Assembly: GCA_023101885.1 (NCBI GenBank)
Contig: JALPQD010000302.1
Location: 709,956-773,955 of the forward strand
Length of the DNA: 64,000 nt
From: Typhlomys cinereus
Lineage: Eukaryota > Chordata > Mammalia > Rodentia > Platacanthomyidae
Direction of reading: 5' to 3'
Under the pieces are notes generated by a model that was given only the letters and a program-made list of their open reading frames with translations, ran no database searches and had not been told where the DNA came from. Shown here piece after piece: positions 47,649 through 59,871 of the stretch (positions within the stretch are counted from its first letter, which is position 1; each line of letters begins with the position of its first letter). The position numbers and the translations under genes are program-made.

Positions 47649-50600
47649 AAGATTTCCTGAAAGTGAATGACAATGAAAATACAACTTACCAAAATCTCTG
47701 GGACACAATGAAAGCTGTTCTAAGAGGTGAGTTCATAGCTCTTAATGCCTACATCAAAAAAATGGAAACATCAGAAATAAACAACTTAACAATGCAGCTT
47801 AAAGCTTTAGAGAAACTAGAGCAATCTGATCCCAAAACTAGTAGAAGAGAGAAGATTAGCAAAATAAGGGGAGAAATATCTGAAATCGAGATTAAGAAAA
47901 CGATAGAAAAAAATCAACCAGTCAAAAAGCTGGTTCTTTGAAAAAATCAATAAGATTGATACACCCCTAGCTAAATTAACCAAAAGCAAGAGAGAGAAAA
48001 CCCAAATTAACAAAATTAGAAATGAACATGGAGTTATCACTACTGATACCCAAGAAATCCAGAGAATTATAACATCATATTTCAAAAACTTATACTCTGT
48101 GAAGTTTGACAACTCGAAAGAGATGGATGAATTTCTAAGTAAACACAACTTACCTAAATTGAATCAGGAAGTTGTGAATTATTTAAATAGTCCTATGACA
48201 TATAAGGAAATTGAGGAAGTAATCTCGAATCTTCCCACCAAAAAATGTCCTGGACCAGATGGATTCAGCACAGAGTTCTACCAGACATTTAAGGAGTTAA
48301 TAACGCCAATACTCTTTAAACTGTTCCATCAAATAGAAAAAGAAGGAACACTACCAAATTCCTTCTATGAAGCTAATATCGTTTTAATCCCAAAACCTAA
48401 TAAAGATTCACTTAAAAAAGAAAACTATAGGCCGATCTCCCTGATGAACACAAACACAAAGGTTCTCAACAAAGTCTTAGCAAATCAGATTCAAAAACAT
48501 ATTAAAAAGATCATTCACGGGGACCAAGTAGGCTTCATCCCCGGCACACAGGTTGGTTCAACATACGCAAATCAATAAATGTAATTCATCATGTAAACCA
48601 GTCCAAAGTCCAAGACCACATGATACTCTCGATAGATGCAGAAAAAGCTTTTGACAAGATCCAACAACCTTTTATGATCAAAATGCTAGAGACAGTAGGA
48701 ATGGACAGAACCTTTATCAATATAATAAAAGCTATATACAACAAGCCCACAGCAAGGATTATGCTCAATGGGGAACAACTGGAAGCATTCCCACTTCGAT
48801 CAGGAACTAGACAAGGCTGTCCACTCTCACCACTTCTATTCAATATTGTACTTATGTACTTATGGCTGAAGCCATAAGACAAGAAAGGGCCATAAGAGGG
48901 ATTCAAATCGGCAAGGAAGAAGTCAATCTATCCCTATTTGCACATGACATGATCTTATACCTGAGTGATCCCAAAAACTGCACCAGGAAGCTCCTGGAAC
49001 TAATTGAGAAGTTCAGCAGGGTGGCAGGATACAAAATAAATGTGCAAAAATCAGAGGCCTTCCTATATGCCCAGAATGAAAGAAGTGAAAAAGCCTTGAG
49101 AGAAACTATCCCATTCACTATAGCCCCTATAAAAATGAAATACCTTGGTATAAACCTAACCAAGTAGGTAAAAGACCTTTATAATGAAAACTTTAAAACC
49201 CTAAAGAAAGAAATAGCAGAAGACACCAGAAGGTGGAAAGACCTCCCTTGTTCCTGGATTGGCAGAATCAACATCATAAAAATGACCATCTTACCAAAGG
49301 CAATATACAGATTCAATGCTATACCAATCAAAATCCCAAAACAATTCTTCAAAGAAGTTGACCAAACAATCTCAAAGTTCATATGGAGGCACAAAAGACC
49401 CAGGATAGCAAAAACAATCCTGAGTAACAAAAACACAGCTGGAGGTATTGCCATATCAAACCTTAGTCTATACTACAAATCCATAGTTGTAAAGACAGCC
49501 TGGTACTGGCTCCAAAATAGACACACAGATCAATGGATAAGGACTGAAGGCCCAGATATAAGCCCACAAAGTTACAGCCATTTGGTCTTTGACAAAGGGG
49601 CCCAAAGAATCCAATGGAAAAAGAACAGCATCTTCAACAAATGGTGCTGGCAAAACTGGATCTCCACATGCAGAAGATTAAAGCTGGACCCGTACTTGTC
49701 ACCATGTACAAGACTTAATTCCAAATGGATCAAGGAACTTTATATCAGGCCAGAGACTATAAAAACCATAGTTGAAAGGATAGGGTACTCCCTCGAGCTG
49801 ATTGGGCTAGGCCAACAGTTCCTAAACAGACATCCAATGGCACAGTCACTGCTACCAACTCTCAACAGTTGGGATCTTGTGAAATTAAAGAGCTTCTCTT
49901 CAGATAAAGAGATTATAACGTGAGCTCAAAGGCAACCCACAGAATGGGAGAAAGTCTTCACTAACCATGCATCTGATAGAACTCTGCTGTTCAGAGTGCA
50001 CAAAGAACTTAGAAAACTAAACATCAAGGAAACCAATGGCCCAATTAAAAAATGGGCCCTGGAACTTAAAAGAAACTTTACCAGGGATGAAATTAAAATG
50101 TCTAACAAATACCTTCAAAAATGCTCCACTTCTTTAGCCATCAGGGAAATGCAAATCAAAACTTCCCTGAGATATCATCTCACCCCGGTCAGGATGGCAA
50201 AAATCCACAATACTAACAATGACAAATGCTGGAGAGGATGTGAAGAGAGGGAAACTCTCCTACATTGTTGGTGGGAATGCAGGCTCATACAGCCACTCTG
50301 GCGAGCCGTCCTGAGATTCTTAAAGAAATTAAAGATTGAAATGCCATATGACCCTGCTATTCCACTTTTGGGAATAACCCCCCATACAGCAGAGGTTCAC
50401 CTCGATAGCACAAGCATGACCATGTTCATAGCAGCACTGTTTACAATAGCAAAGTCATGGAATCAGCCCAAATGTCCAACAGTTGACGAGTGGATAAGGA
50501 AACTGTGGTACATCTATACAATGGAGTACTACTCAGCCATCAAAAATGATGAATTACTGGAATTCGCCGGGAAATGGATGTCATTAGAAACAATTATATT

Positions 50601-50664
50601 AAGTGAATTATCCCAGACCCAGAAAATTAAGTGCCGTATGTACTCCCTAATAGGTGGCTCCTAG
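47649..50664 (+). pseudogene. L1-J ORF2 relic (RT and C-terminal domains)
   Basis: About 1000 codons of ORF2 remain out of a usual ~1275. The RT fingers contain [15 protein letters not shown], motif A ([10 protein letters not shown]) lies near 48625, and [15 protein letters not shown] follows near 48810. The catalytic motif reads FAHD at 48937-48948, with His replacing the first Asp of FADD. The C-terminus keeps the Cys/His cluster CWRGC...HCWWEC at 50227-50283 and ends at 50664. Visible lesions are frameshifts near 47910, 48549 and 48855, and nonsense changes at about 49165 and 49921. No active protein is possible as read. Confidence 0.92.
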
Positions 50665-51664
50665 TACCAAACCCACTCAGCCCACCTAGAGACAGTAATT
50701 CCAAGGATTATGAACAGGTGAGATGGGGTAGGAGGTCCACACCACAAACAAGGAGAGAAGGGACCGTGTTACAGTAGGGAAAATAGGCCTCCACCAAGGA
50801 CCCAAATAAGTAGTGAGACATCTGATTAAGTTCACAGACTTTTGTTCCTGATCATTTACTACTGAGGGGGTGTGATCTCACCAGAAGAGGAGGGCATATA
50901 GTCAGGCAGATAAAAAGTAACCATTTTGCAAATGGGTGATAGACCCCTCCCTTACTGTGATTTCCCACTTTTATTACATCTACCTTTGAATGTGCTTTTA
51001 TCACAAGACTCTAACAACTTTTTGTCTCTGGCCAGGGGGTAACATACAATGCCCACCAGGATGGAGTGAAGGGCATTGCAGGAGCAGCAAAACTGCAAAA
51101 GAAAATCAACAAACCACAATCCAGAACTTCAGAGACTCTATATCAACCACCTAGAACTAGGCCAGCTTAGTCTCTCCCCATCTTGAAGCTCAGGGAAATT
51201 TGCGGAAGAGGGGGCGGTAAGAGTGTAAGAGCAAAAGGATGGGAGGAGCAATGATATGTAAGATACTCTATACTAGTTAGGTCTGAAGCAATCATAATTG
51301 GACTTTGCATTCCCTGCACATTGTCCAACACACTGTTGACCTCACAAAGTCTAGCATCTGCTAAAGGCACCAAGATCCTTGGAGGCAAAGGATTGGCAGC
51401 CACAGCAGTGTTCCTATACCTAAGAGGAACACGGGAAAGGGTTCAGGGAAAGGCCACTGGGTCCTTGTACGTCATCGGAGAGGAGGGCCCAGAGGAAAAT
51501 CAGACATGCACAAGAAAGGACTCTCTGGGAATTGGGGTGGGAGGCACTGGGGGATGGAGAGGGTGAGGGGTGGGGAGGGGGAGCAGGGGGTACGGGGGGA
51601 GGAGGAGGGAGGGAGGGAACTGGTGTACCTAATAAGTTTGTATGAGCTGAAATGAAAAAAAAAA
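50665..51664 (+). other. L1-J 3' UTR with G-rich tract
   Basis: This complete 3' UTR includes a strongly G-rich stretch at about 51535-51620 with several runs of 3 to 6 G. It then ends in GTGTACCTAATAAGTTTGTA and the poly-A. The tract could form G-quadruplex structure in RNA or DNA. Confidence 0.88.
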
Positions 51665-52690
51665 GTATAAAGAAAGACAGAAACAATTACTGTATTGGTT
51701 AAGAATAAATGCACACATTCTAAAAAAAATAAATAAATAAATAAAAAGAAATATTAGGGACCAAAGTGATGACAGATACCAAAAGCAAAGCGAGGGACAG
51801 TTTCACTGAAACAGACAAGGAAGAGGACCAAAAATGAATGATCACATCACAGTGGCTCTGCACATCTTTGCTGAACTGACAATATATTTTTATAATTTAT
51901 TGGTTTTGTAGACCATGATGTTAACTCTGTTTCTTAATCTGTTATTTCTTTCACTTTACCATCACATATATGATATTTTAACCAATATGATTACATTTTA
52001 TTAAACCACTTCAAATTTTTGTGGTATCAAATCCAGATATCATTAAATGTTTTCTCCTTTGGGTTGAAATTTATAAAAAAATATTTATTTTACATTTTGT
52101 AATAAAACTTCAATTTTTAAATCAAAAATATGTAAAATTATGTTGTTCTACAAGACAACAGATGAAAGTCTTTCTCCAAGAAGATTTCATGAATAAAACA
52201 CACACATACACACACACACACACACACGAGTATGCAGAAACTGATACACACATCAACTAATGTTTCCATGTGGAAAGGTCAAGTCTGCTCATGAACCTAG
52301 TAGGCTGACTGCAGATTTTCATGCAGTTCTAAAACAAAACAAAACAAAAACAAAAAATTCTATTCCTTTGTGATTCAGTTACTAAAAATTCTGTATTCAA
52401 CTGTTATACAGCCAATTAGTTATTGATCCAAATTTACTGCTCCGACAGTCGTGTCAGCCATCAGTAGATCCTGCCTTTTATGCACATATTGTAGGAGAGA
52501 AGCAAAGGGCTCCTGGCTGCTCAGTGCCTCCCATCCTGTGATAGGTGCTCCCATAACTGGGTTACCACTGCTGTGAGTTGTTGGTATTCAGTGTGGTAGA
52601 GATTCTCAGCTAATGGTCCCTTCTTTATGTCTCATTTTCAGTCATCGTCTTTTGTTTCTATTTTTATTTTAAAACTTTTAATCTTTGACG
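51665..52690. other. Unassigned sequence with (CA)n and A-rich patches
   Basis: Contains (AAAT)n at 51725-51746, a (CA)n run at 52198-52228 and (AAAAC)n near 52333-52355. No gene is recognised. Confidence 0.5.
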
Positions 52691-53792
52691 ATTTAATTCA
52701 GGAATATAATGAACTTAAGTCACTTTCATCCCTTCCTGTCCAATGCCATCCTCCAGTATGATACCAATGCAAACCTTCTTATGCCCAACCAGTATCTCTC
52801 CTACTTTCTTGCCTTCTTATATGTGTGGTCCACTAAGTTTTATCTGGGTTGGTTGTATTGGCATGTGCCTGAGTATTGCTGGAGCATAGAATACATATTG
52901 GTGGGTATACCACTGAGAGAAACAGAACCCCCCATCCTGCATTAACACTCTATCATCTCTCAGGGAGGTGTGGTGACTTTCAAGATCATCCCTATTTCAA
53001 GATGAGATATTGATAATCCAAATATCATGCAGGTTTTGTGGAAGTAACTTAGCTGCAATGATTGAATGGGTACAGCAGTCTGAAAATGTCCACAAGAGAT
53101 GTACACATCCCTCCTTACCCTCTGGCTCTTACATTCTTAACTCCTTTGCAGTGATGTTCCCTGAGCCTTGGGGTTGAGGAGACTTACAGGTCATATTAGA
53201 GTAATGCGGTCCATAGCTACTTATTCTCTTTGTCCATTTATGGTTCTGTATATTAAACACCTTCTACAGCAAATGATAGCTTCTCAGTGGAGGACTGAGA
53301 GCTGCACTAATCTATAGATATAAAAACAAGTGTTTAGATTACAGTTTGCTATCATGTTCTTAACTCTAACCTTAGTAGTTTGTTCCCTCATTAGGGTCTA
53401 TGCCTTCCTCATCCACAGGTTCTTGGGTTTGTTTAAATACCAGGCATGAATTCATCACTGCAAAGTAGGCCTTAAGTCCAATCAGAAACCAACCCGTTAT
53501 TCCCCTGTCCTTCATGCCACCAATGGCCACCAATGGCCACTTCTTGCCAGAGTGGTGGTTTATGTAGCTTACAGAATTCACAGCAGGGTGTGAGAGTACT
53601 TCCTGGTTCTATGACACATGAAGAACATGGAGAAAGTTTCCAGACCAGTTCCAGCTCGTGTTTTTCTGTCCTGTGATTAATATGCATGATATCTTCTGTG
53701 ATAGGATCTGAGCAATGACAGACGCTTATGTGGTTTGAGAGACCTTTGTGACTTTTCTGACCAACAGCTCATTCTTGGTATCACTCTTCTGG

Positions 53793-54145
53793 TGTGATAG
53801 TTAATCCTCGATGTCAACTTGACATACCTGGCATTAACTAAGATCAGCTGAGACCACCTGAAGAGATTATCTGGCCCTAGATCCCATTGGAACCTCTTAG
53901 TAGTGGACCAGATAAAAGGAACCACAGAACAGAAGAGAGAGGAAGAAGACAGATGCTCAGGAATACTCCAGCCACATGGATATCTGCTGTGACTCACCCT
54001 GCCTCCAGCTCCAGCTACCAGCCATGCCACTGGCACCATAAAAGTCTGTTCTCTGTAACTGTAAGTTGAATAAATGTTCCACTATCCCTTAAGTTATTTG
54101 ACTTTGGGTGTTCTCTCACAGCAATAGTTAAGAGTAACCATTACA
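53793..54145 (+). mobile_element. Solo LTR with 5-bp TSD (MaLR-like)
   Basis: It starts TGTGATAGTTAATCCTCGAT, with the MaLR-like GATGTCAACTTGACA. It contains GAATAAATG near its 3' end and finishes in CCATTACA. The perfect 5-bp TSD TCTGG lies at 53788-53792 and 54146-54150. The 353-bp size and 5-bp TSD fit ERVL-MaLR. Confidence 0.88.
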
Positions 54146-54292
54146 TCTGGTACTGGTCATTTGTTTAATTGCCTGTAGCTTCTGGTCGGAACATTTTAGG
54201 AAGTTTCAGTTATCACATTTCTTTCCTTCTCTGTGTTCCCTACATAGGTTGTGTCTGTTCACACTATTTTAAATTTATTTTAAATAAAACTA

Positions 54293-54692
54293 TTATTGCA
54301 GTTAGCCTGTATGGTTGCTGATAAATCACCTTCAAATGGCTTAAGGGAACAAGGGGTTTATTGTCTTACAGTAGACTAGTTACAGTCCCTCATCCAACTT
54401 TGCAGGAAAGCGCATACCTACCCCAAGACCAACGGAACAGGCCACACTATTTCCACTTAGTGGCTGAGAGAGCGATGACCAGCATGTCTGGTCAAGTATA
54501 CACAAGGATGATGACCCTCTCTACCAGCTCTGTATTTTATTCTAGGACCTAATCTTATCTACCATGTGTTGGCTCTTTCCTATCAGCTGCAGGTTTGCTG
54601 TGGGCCCAACTCAACCATTAATTCTCTTCAAACGTGCCCAGAGCTTAAACCCTCAACTGTCAAGTTGACATCTGTGCCTAACTATGATAATT
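54293..54692 (-). mobile_element. Solo LTR, MaLR-like (family copy 4)
   Basis: It is colinear with copies 1 to 3: GTTAGCCTGTATGGTTGCTG at the left, GAACAAGGGGTTTATTGTCT in the body, and CAAGTTGACATCTGTGCCTA then ACTATGATAA at the right. The TSD is unclear. Confidence 0.7.
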
Positions 54693-54883
54693 ATAATAAA
54701 AGTTTCTTCTGATTACATCTTATTTAGTTACATACTTAGTTCCTCTGGTTTTCCTTTACTCCATCTAGCCCCTTATCTCTCTCCCATGAAAACTTTTCAT
54801 CCATTATTCCCCTTACTATCTCTGACCTACTATGTTCTTTTAGCTCTGCTCCTTTAAGTCCTTCTTCCTAACTTAATGGTCCC

Positions 54884-55520
54884 TGTTGTGGTTAAATTTT
54901 AGTGTTAACTTGATAGCTGAAGACTGTTTGGGACATAGCTGTGAAGGGTTAATGGTTGGAACAGATCTCTGAACAAGTCTTCAGGTACTTGATTAATTGT
55001 AGAAAACCCAGCTCATAGTAGGTGGTACTTTCTAGTGGTGGACCAGATAATAGGAAGTGCAAGGAAGAGGGACCTGCTCTTCCCTTGTCTTGTGTCAGCT
55101 TGCTATGGAGTCTATTCTTCAAGCATTGTTTACTTTTAGAGCATAGTTGCCTTCTTTGTTGCTGTTGTTACTGCTGTCTCCATCCTTGACTGACACAGAT
55201 CTTTATCCTTTCCATGTTGCTACTGCCTTTGTTCCTGCTGCCTTTGGAGCCTGGCCTCTCGGCCTTGTTTGCTGTTCATCGCTGATGTCAGAGCCCAGCT
55301 GTTCTTCACTGACATTGAAACCCAGAGTCTTCAACCCTCCAGTGAAGTCTTGAGACATTCTTGGGATCTTTTGGCTTTGTGGGACATTCCGATCAAGAAC
55401 ACAGCAGCTATGGGCAGCTACTTTGAAGGACACTATTTTTTATTGTAAGCAAATTTAATAAATTTATTTATATGTATTAAATTCTAGAGATTCTGTTCTT
55501 CAGAGAACCCTGACTAACAC
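54884..55520 (+). mobile_element. Solo LTR, longer MaLR-like type, with TSD
   Basis: It starts TGTTGTGGTTAAATTTTAGT and contains AATAAA in AAATTTAATAAATTTATT. It ends CAGAGAACCCTGACTAACAC. Flanking GGTCCC occurs at 54878-54883 and 55521-55526. Old L1-K text is continuous if the 637 bp are removed. The terminal base suggests a mutated CA end. Open frames at 55147-55433 are inside the LTR. Confidence 0.8.
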
Positions 55521-56243
55521 GGTCCCTTTATATTTTCTGATTGTTCCTGGATTGCCTAGTTATATACTCATATCTACAGGTTCAATACTAGCATCTGCAA
55601 GTAAGAGAGAACAGGTGGCATGTCTTTCTGTATCTGGGATACCTTACTGCATGTATTCTATAGTTCTGTCCATTTGTCAGTGAACTTCATTCCTCCTGGT
55701 AGATGAATCCCATTATCCACTCATCTGATGGACATCCAGACTGATTCCATTACTTTGCTATTGTGAATAGAATCATAATGAACATGCATGCATAAGTGTC
55801 TCTGTATTAAGATACCAAGTCCTTTGGGAATATGCCCAGGTGTTGTATAGCTGGTTCATATCATAGTTCAAATTTTAATTTGATTTCTGAAGTATCTGCA
55901 CCAATTTACACTACCACCGATAGTAAATACTTGCTCCCCTTCCTCACATCCTTGCCAATATTTTTTGTTATTTGTGTCCTTCATCTTAGCCAATCTGACT
56001 GGGGCAAGTTGAACCTGATAACAATTTGTATTTCTTATGGCTTGTAAAGTTAAAAACTTTTAAAATACATTTGTTAAAGATTTGATTTTCTACTTTTGAA
56101 AAAAATCTGCTTAGTATAAAGGTCCATTTTTAATTAGGTTACTTGTTTTCATTTTTAAATTTTTGAGTTCTTTGTTTATTCTGGACACTAATTACACTAA
56201 TTCTTTGTCAACTATATAGCTAACAAAGAGTTTTTCTCATTTT

Positions 56244-56336
56244 TCTGCCTGGTGTTTTTTATGTACGACCAGGGATCTGAACTCAGGTCCTTCAGCTTGT
56301 GAGGCAATACCTTAATCCCTGAACCAGCCAGCTTCA
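56244..56336 (-). mobile_element. B2-superfamily SINE head fragment
   Basis: GGGATCTGAACTCAGGTCCT, then a run ending AATCCCTGAACCAGCC, is the antisense tRNA-like head seen at 44403 and 61534. It splits L1-K. Confidence 0.7.
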
Positions 56337-56599
56337 TTTTTTCAGATGTGTCCTTATTTGATTTGGGGATCAAAGTACAAGTGGCTACATAGAAAGAGTC
56401 TTGAAGTGTTCTGTCTTTTCTATATTGTGAAATAATTCAAGGAGTAATTATGTGAATTCTTTTTTGAAGATCTGTAAAATTCATAAAATTGTGTTGAATT
56501 CATTCAGTCCTGGGAGTTTTTCAGAATGGGATATTTAAAAATTACTATTTCAATTTCATTCTTTTTTATTGATAGATTTTCCCCCTGTAAATCAAATGT

Positions 56600-58300
56600 G
56601 CTTGAGGAAACTTTTCTTGCAGTTTATGAATAGATTTATTTTAATTCTTGTCACAAACAAGAAAATGGTGTTTGGGAGGAGCTTAATTAGCCTTTATCTG
56701 GAAGTTGGAGATGGTGGAAACAAACTCTGTCTAATACTGTGCTATGACATCCCAGGATGGATAGCTGCAGGTATCTTCATGGAGCCCAATGCACTGTCTA
56801 GAGCTTGCACTTCATATCCAGTGTTTCCTGGTTTAATATCTCCCTAGTAGAGCAATATCTAGATCTTTTTCTAGATTGCAAACTGGTGATGCTTCTGTGA
56901 AAGTCCTAGAAGTGTCATGCACATTGCAGCTGCTGAACCTGTAGCCATCATGTTGTTTATTTCCATAAACTTGTCAGGGTGAATAATTGAAAAAGGAAAA
57001 TCACTGATTGCTCACAAGATATTAGATGGTTCTTGGAGATTGCAGAAGCAGGTAGCAGAGTGACTGAACATTTTGGTTCCCTTTGTTTCCATAACTAATA
57101 TGCCACTAGCTATGATGTAGCTTCTATGCCATCATCTTACGTTCATTCATATTTAATATCAGATTCTTTTAAAGCATTCATCTCTGTAAAGTTTAAATAT
57201 TCTCTTATTTTGTCATATTTACTTTTGCATTCTTATAGTAAACCAAAAGAAGCTTTTGAAAATTGAATATTTCTTAAGAGATTGACAACTAATGTTCCTA
57301 AAGAATGAATCTATTGTGAATTGGGACCCTCTTTAAATATTATCTCTGAAGCCTCGATCTAAAATTTATCCAAAGAAGAAGTTTAAAGTAAAGGTTTAGA
57401 GATTCAAAACATGACAGTGTGGATGACAATGTAGGAAATGATTTACAATTTTAAAATAAAGAAAGGAAAATATACCCCTTTCCAATTTCATACGAACAGT
57501 GAACATAATGAACAATGTGAAAAAGCAGACAGAAGACGAACAAAAAATAACGATGAATAAATCTATAAGGAGAGCCACATAATATAAAATGAGTCCAAGA
57601 AATGAACAAGACCCACTCAAAAGGAATCCCCCAAACCTGATAAATACAAGATACAGACAATGCTTCATAAAAGGCATAAAAATAATGGAAAAATCAGAAA
57701 ATTGACACGATCTCAAATCAACAAAGTTGAAAATACCTGATACAATGAAGAGTTGAGGAATAGGTAGGGAAATATCTCTAACAGACACTCTAAAGAATAA
57801 TATAAATCAATTCAATACCTCAGAGAACAATGCCTCAGTATCAAACATAACCCTATATTAACAAATTCAATTATATATAATTTAGAGTAATTTAATTCAT
57901 ATCACTAGAAGACTTTAGAGGATCTCCATTCTAGGATCATGGGAAACATAGATATTCTAGAACAACTTAAATGTCAGACACATCAGACAATTAAAAAATT
58001 CTATTTCTGATAATAAAGAGGATTAATGATTTTGAAGGGGTCTAGGCTGAAATATAGATGATAATCCATAGATATTAACAAAGATGTATGAGGAGAATGA
58101 CAGGAAAGAGCAAGTGGAGAAGTATTATAGCGTGGAACCCAGATACTTTAATCATAGTAGTAAATATGAATTGCCTGATATAAAAATGGTGCAAAGACAT
58201 GAATAAGACATCTCAAAGGACTCTCTACGGGCGGATAAACACAATACTGAGTATCACAAAAAGCATGAAAATTATTTGGTGTGATTGAAATAGGAAGTAT
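56600..58300. other. Mostly unassigned sequence
   Basis: Part of 57430-57900 is A-rich on the plus strand and might be an old L1 5' or ORF1 fragment, but I cannot support this. The antisense 130-codon frame at 57788-57396 is hydrophobic only because of its T-rich composition. Confidence 0.4.
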
Positions 58301-58314
58301 GTTAAATTGGATTG

Positions 58315-58690
58315 TGTGCATGTGATACAAGCACATGTGTGTGATGTGCCCACATGTGTGATATATTCACATGTGTAATGTATGTGAGTGTGATATATGC
58401 ATATGTGTGATGCCTGAATGTGTGGTATATGTACATGTGTATGCTGTATGCACATGTGTTTGATGGTGATACATGCACATGTGTGCTATATGCACATGTT
58501 GTGATGTGTGGACATGTGCATGATGTATGGATACGTGTGAATATATGTTATGCATGTACTCGTGTGATCATTGCATGGATGTAATATATGCACTTGTGTA
58601 TGATATATGTACATGTGTGTGATGTGTATATGTGTGAATGCTTGATATATGCACTTGTGTGTGATATATGCATGTGTGTGTGTGAGTGAA
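58315..58690. repeat. Degenerate minisatellite, ACATGTGTGATATATGC-type units
   Basis: About 18 to 22 diverged copies of a unit near 18-22 bp built on GTGTGATATATGCACATGT-like sequence. Unit length drifts by a few bases. The repeat opens frames full of His/Thr or Tyr on the minus strand, which are not genes. Confidence 0.8.
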
Positions 58691-58744
58691 TGAAGCTTTG
58701 CATGTGTACAGAACAGAAATGGTTTTCCGATGTCCTGTTTTCTT

Positions 58745-59871
58745 TTTTTTCTCCCATATTTTATTTTTTTCCTAATCATACAAGCTGTCCTAGTTAAGCA
58801 CAGGTGTCAACTTGACAGTTGAGGGTTTGAGCTCTGGGCACATTTGTAGAGAATTAGTAGTTGAGTTAATCCCAGAGCAAACCTGCAGGAGATTGTCTAG
58901 CTGATGGGGAATGCACAGTCCATGGTGGGTGGGATTAGGCATTGGAATAAAATACAGAGAGCTGGTTGAGAAAGTTGGCATCTTTGTGTACACTTGGCCA
59001 GACATGCTGGTCTGGCAAGTAAGGATCGTCCCTCTCTCAGCCATTATGTAAAGATGGTGTGGCCAGTTCCCTTGGCCTGGTGTTGGTGCATGCTCTCCAG
59101 TCAAGCTGTACTACAGATTGTAAACAGATTATCAGTAACAAAATAAACCCCTTGTTCCCTTAAGCCTTTTGATAGTCATTTATCAGGAACCATGCAGGTG
59201 AACTGCTACACAAGCTCAACAGGTACCCCCATCCTCTCCCTCCCTCCTCTCCTCCCCAGTCATACCCTCTTATACTCTACCTCCTTTCCCCCTATCTTTC
59301 ACCCCCTTCTTCCCTCTCCCTTTCCCAGTGCCTCCCCTTCCTCCCTCCCATCCCCTGGAGCACCTTTTTATGTGAACTCCAAATCTCCCTCTCAGTTCTG
59401 CACTCTAGTGTGGGTTCAGGACTCAGTGGCATAGCCCAGAGCCCCCCTCTTTTTTTGGCTCCCCTTTAGTATGGGAACTCTGTTATGACTGTTAATCCCT
59501 TGCCTCTAAGGATCCTACTGCCTGGAGTCTTCTCCCTAGACTTTGGATTTTTTTTGACATGTCAGCCACTGTGCAGGTCAGGCAAAGTCCATTTCTGGCT
59601 GCTAAGGCCCTAACTTGTGTGGAGTATCTTGCATATCGTTGGTCCTCCCCATCTTTAGGCTCTTACAATCTTGTAGCCTCCTCTTCCGCAAGGTTCCCTG
59701 AGCTTTAGGATGGGGAGAGATTTGGCTGGTCTGGTTCCAGGTGATTAATGTAGGGTCTTTGGTGTTCTGAACTATGGTTTCTTGTTGTTTTCAGGTCTTC
59801 AGGTGCAGATTTTCCTGCACCACCCTTGGCTGCATCCTGATTGGAATCAAAGGTCACGTCCTAACCAAAGG
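58745..59871 (-). mobile_element. L1-L: L1 3' UTR split by a solo LTR
   Basis: The T-rich left end and CTAATCATACAAGC are the antisense L1 3' terminus. After the LTR the text continues TCAACAGGTACCCCC and the 3' UTR up to AACCAAAG at 59871. A 14-bp TSD with one mismatch, TGTCCTGTWTTCTT, lies at 58731-58744 and 59872-59885. Confidence 0.88.
58786..59210 (+). mobile_element. Solo LTR with perfect 5-bp TSD (best family copy)
   Basis: The 425-bp element starts TGTCCTAGTTAAGCACAGGT and ends AACTGCTACA. An AATAAA signal lies at 59142-59147. The 5-bp TSD CAAGC lies at 58781-58785 and 59211-59215, and removing the element restores L1-L 3' UTR text. It defines the ends of the family seen at 1232, 16594, 34272, 54293 and 61540. 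GTGTCAACTTGACAG and GGTGGGTGGGATTAGG-type blocks match MLT1/ORR-like MaLR LTRs. No internal viral genes are present. Confidence 0.92.

Larger units (their letters stand above)
47649..51664 (+). mobile_element. L1-J: 5'-truncated, youngest-looking L1
   Basis: It begins inside ORF2, between the endonuclease and RT domains, and runs through a complete 3' UTR to a ten-base poly-A at about 51655-51664. Long open pieces and a crisp tail make it the least decayed L1 here. No convincing TSD was found around 47640-47650 and 51665-51680. Confidence 0.9.
52690..56590 (-). mobile_element. L1-K: old antisense L1 with three LTRs and a SINE inserted
   Basis: From left to right this is an old Lx-like L1 3' UTR (52690-53790), further 3' UTR and spacer, then the ORF2 C-terminus (55640-56243). 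Near 56340-56580 RT-region text appears (TTGTGTTGAATTCATTCAGT matches the GPDGF region in reverse). It is much more diverged than L1-A or L1-J. It carries LTRs at 53793, 54293 and 54884 and a SINE at 56244. Confidence 0.7.

Noticed and set aside
55147..55433. Open frames on both strands in a GC-richer patch
   Set aside because: Both lie inside the 637-bp LTR bounded by a direct repeat.
57396..57788. 130-codon hydrophobic minus-strand open frame
   Set aside because: Hydrophobicity follows from T-rich codons on this strand. There is no start context, family match or neighbour support.
58148..58779. His/Thr/Tyr-rich open frames
   Set aside because: They are translations of the minisatellite at 58315-58690.
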